Positions 61,168 through 64,000 of a stretch of 64,000 bases of DNA are shown here, one piece after another (positions within the stretch are counted from its first letter, which is position 1; every line of letters starts with the position of its first letter). This DNA is from CAZFER01 sp964517495. GTDB taxonomy: Bacteria; Hinthialibacterota; Hinthialibacteria; Hinthialibacterales; Hinthialibacteraceae. The position numbers and the translations under genes are program-made. The notes under the pieces are model-generated. The model searched no databases. It was not told the origin of the DNA and was given only the letters and a program-made list of their open reading frames with translations. The stretch spans positions 1 through 64,000 of the forward strand of contig CAZFER010000003.1 of assembly GCA_964517495.1 (NCBI GenBank), written 5' to 3'.

Positions 61168-63381
61168 ATGAGTACTCCGTTATCAACCTCACAATCGCTA
61201 TCGAATTCTGCATCGGGCATAGACCAGGTTTTAAAGCAGTATTGGGGATACGATGAATTTCGGCCATTGCAAAAAGAGGCGATGGCCGCTGTGCTTCAAA
61301 GCCGTGATTCGGTGGTGGTACTTCCCACCGGTGGGGGTAAGTCGCTTTGCTATCAGGCGCCGGCGGTCTTGATGCCTGGGGTTGCGGTGGTGGTATCACC
61401 GCTTATATCCCTGATGAAGGATCAGGTTGATGCGCTTCGTGAAAACGGCATCCCCGCGGCCCGTTTGGATAGCACGATTCATCCCATGGAACGTGACATG
61501 ATATTGGATGAAATCGAACAAGGCCAGTTAAAATTATTATATGTGTCGCCGGAACGGCTGCTTTCAGAAGGTTTTCTTACATATCTACAAAAGATTGAAT
61601 TATCCTTTCTGGCCATCGATGAAGCCCACTGCGTGAGCATGTGGGGGCATGATTTCCGCCCTGAATACCGCCAGTTAGGCCAATTAAAGGATATGTTCCC
61701 TGGCATGGCTCTGCATGCCTATACTGCCACGGCCACCCAGCAAGTGCAGGATGACATCGCGGTGCAATTGAAATTATCCAATCCTGAAATCCTGGTGGGA
61801 TCATTTGACCGCCCGAACCTGCTTTATAAAGTGGAGCGGAGGGAAAGGATCATCGACCAGGTCAGATCAATTTTAGACCGCCATCGCAATGAATCCGGCA
61901 TCATCTACTGTATTCGCCGTGCGGATGTGGATGGCCTGTGTGAGGAACTCAAGCGCCTGGGTTACAGTGTGCGCCCCTATCACGCGGGCATGGGTGAAAT
62001 GGAGCGCAAAGCCAATCAGGACGCCTTCTTCAAAGAAGAAGTGGATACCATCGTGGCGACCATCGCCTTTGGGATGGGGATTGATAAATCCAACGTCCGT
62101 TATGTCATCCATACAGGCATGCCCAAATCACTGGAGCACTATCAACAGGAGAGCGGCCGGGCGGGACGTGATGGATTGCATGCAGAATGTTATCTCTTTT
62201 ATTCCGGAGGGGATTATGGCACCTGGCAAAAACTAATGAGTAACATGCCGGATGAAGCCAAGGCTATGGCCATAAAAAAACTACGTGAACTTTATGATTT
62301 TTGCAACGGCGTGTTGTGCCGGCATAACGCGATTTTGCAATACTTTGGCCAATCCCTCGATAAAGATAATTGCCAGGCTTGCGATGTGTGCCTGGGGGAT
62401 ATGGATTTGGTTGATGATGCCCTGGTCATCGGACAAAAAATCCTGTCCTGCATCAAGCGTCTGGATGAACAGTTTGGGGCGGATTATACCACTTCTGTTT
62501 TAACCGGCTCAAAAGATAAGCGCATTCTTGGCAATCAGCATGATAAATTGAGTACATACGGATTGATGTCTGATCTTCCCAAGCGAAATGTGCGGGATTG
62601 GATTGAGCAGCTGGTCTCGCAAGGATATGCTAAAAAAACGGGCGAATTCAATGTTTTACAGGTCACGCAAAAAGGCTGGCGTATATTAAAGGGTCAAGAA
62701 ACTCCACGGTTATTAAAGCCCAGCGCCAAGAAAAAAGAGGCCAAGGCCAAAGAGTCACAGCGTGAAGCATGGGAAGGCGTGGACAATGGTTTATTTGAGG
62801 AATTGCGCAACCTGCGCCGGCGCATTGCCGAAAAAAAGGATGTTCCAGCCTATATCGTCTTTGGTGATGCCGCTTTACAGGATATGGCGCGCATCCGCCC
62901 AATATCTATAGATATGTTTCGTAAAGTCAGCGGAGTGGGTGAGAAGAAATGCAATGAATATGGGGAAACCTTTACGAAATTCATCCAACAGTATTGCCAT
63001 GAACATTCGCTTGAAACAAATGTGAAAAAATATATTGCCCCGGAATCCCCACGTCATTCATCCTCAAGTTCAATCCCCACCCAGACCAAGCGGGAAGCGT
63101 TTGAACTATTCCGGCAAGGCAAACCGGTAGACGAAGTCGCGAACCAGGTAAAAAGAGCTGCATCCACGACGCATGGTTATTTAATCGACTTCTTGAGGGA
63201 GGAAGGCATCGACGATCCATCCCCCTGGGTGGATCAAGCCACCCGGGAACGAATTCTCAAATCCGCCCATCTATCCGAAGATGGCCGGTTAAAACCCATC
63301 TTCGAAGCCTTGAGCGAAGAAGTGCCCTATGAAGTTATACGCATTGTGATGACGTGTAAGGAGAATGAGCACTCAGGTTAG
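61168..63381 (+). CDS. recQ: ATP-dependent DNA helicase RecQ
   Basis: This 737-aa 3'-5' DNA helicase acts in recombination and fork repair. Helicase core (about 25-345): Walker A LPTGGGKSLCYQAP, DEAH in AIDEAHCVSMWGHDFRPEY, and QESGRAGRDG. A zinc-binding cysteine set follows (C-RHNAILQYFGQ then CQACDVC, about 380-408), then the RQC winged helix (about 415-510) and an HRDC domain (about 535-615; VPAYIVFGDAALQDMARIRP). The last 100 residues end in a helix-turn-helix-like region (REAFELFRQGKPVDEVANQV), as in the longer RecQ group. AAGGA lies 9 nt upstream of the ATG. Confidence 0.95.
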   Translation: MSTPLSTSQSLSNSASGIDQVLKQYWGYDEFRPLQKEAMAAVLQSRDSVVVLPTGGGKSLCYQAPAVLMPGVAVVVSPLISLMKDQVDALRENGIPAARLDSTIHPMERDMILDEIEQGQLKLLYVSPERLLSEGFLTYLQKIELSFLAIDEAHCVSMWGHDFRPEYRQLGQLKDMFPGMALHAYTATATQQVQDDIAVQLKLSNPEILVGSFDRPNLLYKVERRERIIDQVRSILDRHRNESGIIYCIRRADVDGLCEELKRLGYSVRPYHAGMGEMERKANQDAFFKEEVDTIVATIAFGMGIDKSNVRYVIHTGMPKSLEHYQQESGRAGRDGLHAECYLFYSGGDYGTWQKLMSNMPDEAKAMAIKKLRELYDFCNGVLCRHNAILQYFGQSLDKDNCQACDVCLGDMDLVDDALVIGQKILSCIKRLDEQFGADYTTSVLTGSKDKRILGNQHDKLSTYGLMSDLPKRNVRDWIEQLVSQGYAKKTGEFNVLQVTQKGWRILKGQETPRLLKPSAKKKEAKAKESQREAWEGVDNGLFEELRNLRRRIAEKKDVPAYIVFGDAALQDMARIRPISIDMFRKVSGVGEKKCNEYGETFTKFIQQYCHEHSLETNVKKYIAPESPRHSSSSSIPTQTKREAFELFRQGKPVDEVANQVKRAASTTHGYLIDFLREEGIDDPSPWVDQATRERILKSAHLSEDGRLKPIFEALSEEVPYEVIRIVMTCKENEHSG

Positions 63382-63473
63382 ATATTTATCCATAGCCGCA
63401 GTTTGAGGTTCATGGTAGTATTTCACAAGAAAATTGGCGCATCAACCAGGATATATGATTAAGGATGAGTTCA

Positions 63474-64000
63474 ATGATGATTCAACAGGGCGTACCAGTC
63501 GTACTCTCGGGACCTTCCGGTGTGGGAAAAGGAACGGTGGCTTCCATCTTGTTGGAAAACTGCCCCCGCCTGATGCGATCCATCTCAATGACCACCCGCC
63601 CCCCACGGCCCGGAGAACGAGATGGTTTGGACTACTTTTTTGTATCACATGATGAGTTTGAGCAATCCATCGAAAACCATCGATTAGTGGAATGGGCGCA
63701 AGTCTATCACAATTATTACGGTACGCCCAAAGATTTTTTGGAACGCAACTTTGAAGAAGGGAATGATGTTTTACTGGTAATCGATGTCCAGGGGGCAGCG
63801 GCCATCCGTTCACTTTACGGGGAGGGAATTTTCATCTACCTGGTTCCACCCTCCTTGCAGGCGCTGACCGAGCGTCTCTATTCACGAGCCAAGGGAGACG
63901 GTGACCATTTGGAACACCGCTATGAAGAAGCCATGCGTGAAATGCGCTTTATCGGCATGTATGATTATATCGTCATCAATGATGATCCACGCCAGGCAGC
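63474..64000 (+). CDS. gmk: Guanylate kinase (5' part; runs off window end)
   Basis: The open frame from 63474 to the window end (175 codons, no stop) encodes guanylate kinase, which phosphorylates GMP to GDP. The P-loop is VVLSGPSGVGKGTV (about 7-20). The GMP-binding SMTTRPPRPGERDGLDYFFV and VEWAQVYHNYYGTPKDF stretches, and the Walker B-like VLLVIDVQGAAAI, are all in place. AAGGA lies 8 nt before the ATG at 63474. Upstream ATGs at 63465 and 63477 are in frame but less well spaced. Only the C-terminal part is missing. Confidence 0.95.
   Translation, partial: MMIQQGVPVVLSGPSGVGKGTVASILLENCPRLMRSISMTTRPPRPGERDGLDYFFVSHDEFEQSIENHRLVEWAQVYHNYYGTPKDFLERNFEEGNDVLLVIDVQGAAAIRSLYGEGIFIYLVPPSLQALTERLYSRAKGDGDHLEHRYEEAMREMRFIGMYDYIVINDDPRQA

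Noticed and set aside
1..64000. tRNA, rRNA, riboswitch, CRISPR or prophage/insertion-sequence signatures
   Set aside because: No T-loop/acceptor pairings, rRNA stretches, transposase genes, integrases or regular repeat-spacer arrays were recognised on reading the intergenic regions.

Overview
This 64 kb window is a chromosomal stretch of a Gram-negative-type bacterium with moderate GC content. It is dominated by housekeeping and envelope genes, with few accessory elements. No rRNA, tRNA, CRISPR array, insertion sequence or prophage was recognised. The mix of genes suggests an uncultivated, rod-shaped, respiring bacterium from a poorly sampled phylum: mreBCD-mrdA-rodA, bactofilin, squalene-hopene cyclase with HpnH, BtaA/BtaB betaine-lipid enzymes, PduS/PduT-type microcompartment proteins and a cytochrome bd-like oxidase carrying a cytochrome c domain. 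Candidate phyla such as Hinthialibacterota (OLB16), Sumerlaeota or Hydrogenedentota are possible, but the window alone does not settle this.

Layout. 1-2.2 kb: hairpin repeats, a bactofilin and a D-cysteine desulfhydrase-like enzyme. 2.4-5.7 kb: a DksA/TraR-like protein with half of its zinc ligands, then a Ski2-like helicase with an apparent C-terminal OmpR-type winged helix. 5.8-7.7 kb: a PduS/PduT pair with no other microcompartment genes nearby. 7.8-13.6 kb: membrane protein, GT-C glycosyltransferase, and the hopanoid genes shc and hpnH. 13.8-18.1 kb: STAS protein, a large PAS/GGDEF/EAL protein and a secreted GH16 enzyme. 18.3-21.6 kb: phhB, btaB, btaA and a PHP-domain protein. 22-25.1 kb: orphan pntA, gmd, a small ORF and an mgtE remnant. 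25.1-27.9 kb: an ABC exporter operon behind a GbsR/MarR regulator with a palindromic operator laid over its own promoter. 28-30.5 kb: two-gene bd-like oxidase. 30.9-33.1 kb: ECF sigma, anti-sigma and a secreted Gly/Met-rich protein. 33.2-37 kb: B12-binding radical SAM protein, a coiled-coil protein and an HD-GYP protein. 37.1-40.5 kb: purQ and purL. 40.6-46.4 kb: mreB-mreC-mreD-mrdA-rodA on the minus strand. 46.9-57.9 kb: envelope and membrane genes, an Rrf2 regulator, folK, phnW-phnX and a leucine-rich-repeat protein. 58-64 kb: uvrC, a MazF-type toxin-antitoxin pair with a frameshifted toxin, DinB, recQ and the start of gmk, which runs off the end.

How the genes fit together. Several groups act on the envelope: hopanoids (shc, hpnH), betaine lipids (btaAB), rod-shape and peptidoglycan elongation (mre/mrd), an undecaprenyl-phosphate sugar transferase, GT-C transferases, gmd and bactofilin. 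A second theme is signalling: c-di-GMP turnover (GGDEF/EAL and HD-GYP), STAS, and ECF/anti-sigma. phnW-phnX would release phosphate and acetaldehyde from 2-aminoethylphosphonate. PduS/PduT would conduct electrons across a microcompartment shell whose remaining genes must lie elsewhere.

The observations most worth following are: (i) dispersed short hairpins that keep an 8-nt loop (CCTATGTG or a close variant) while their stems change in a compensatory way; (ii) the bd-like oxidase with a fused c-type haem domain; (iii) the orphan PduS/PduT pair; (iv) the helicase-winged-helix fusion; (v) the ECF/anti-sigma/Gly-Met-rich cassette.
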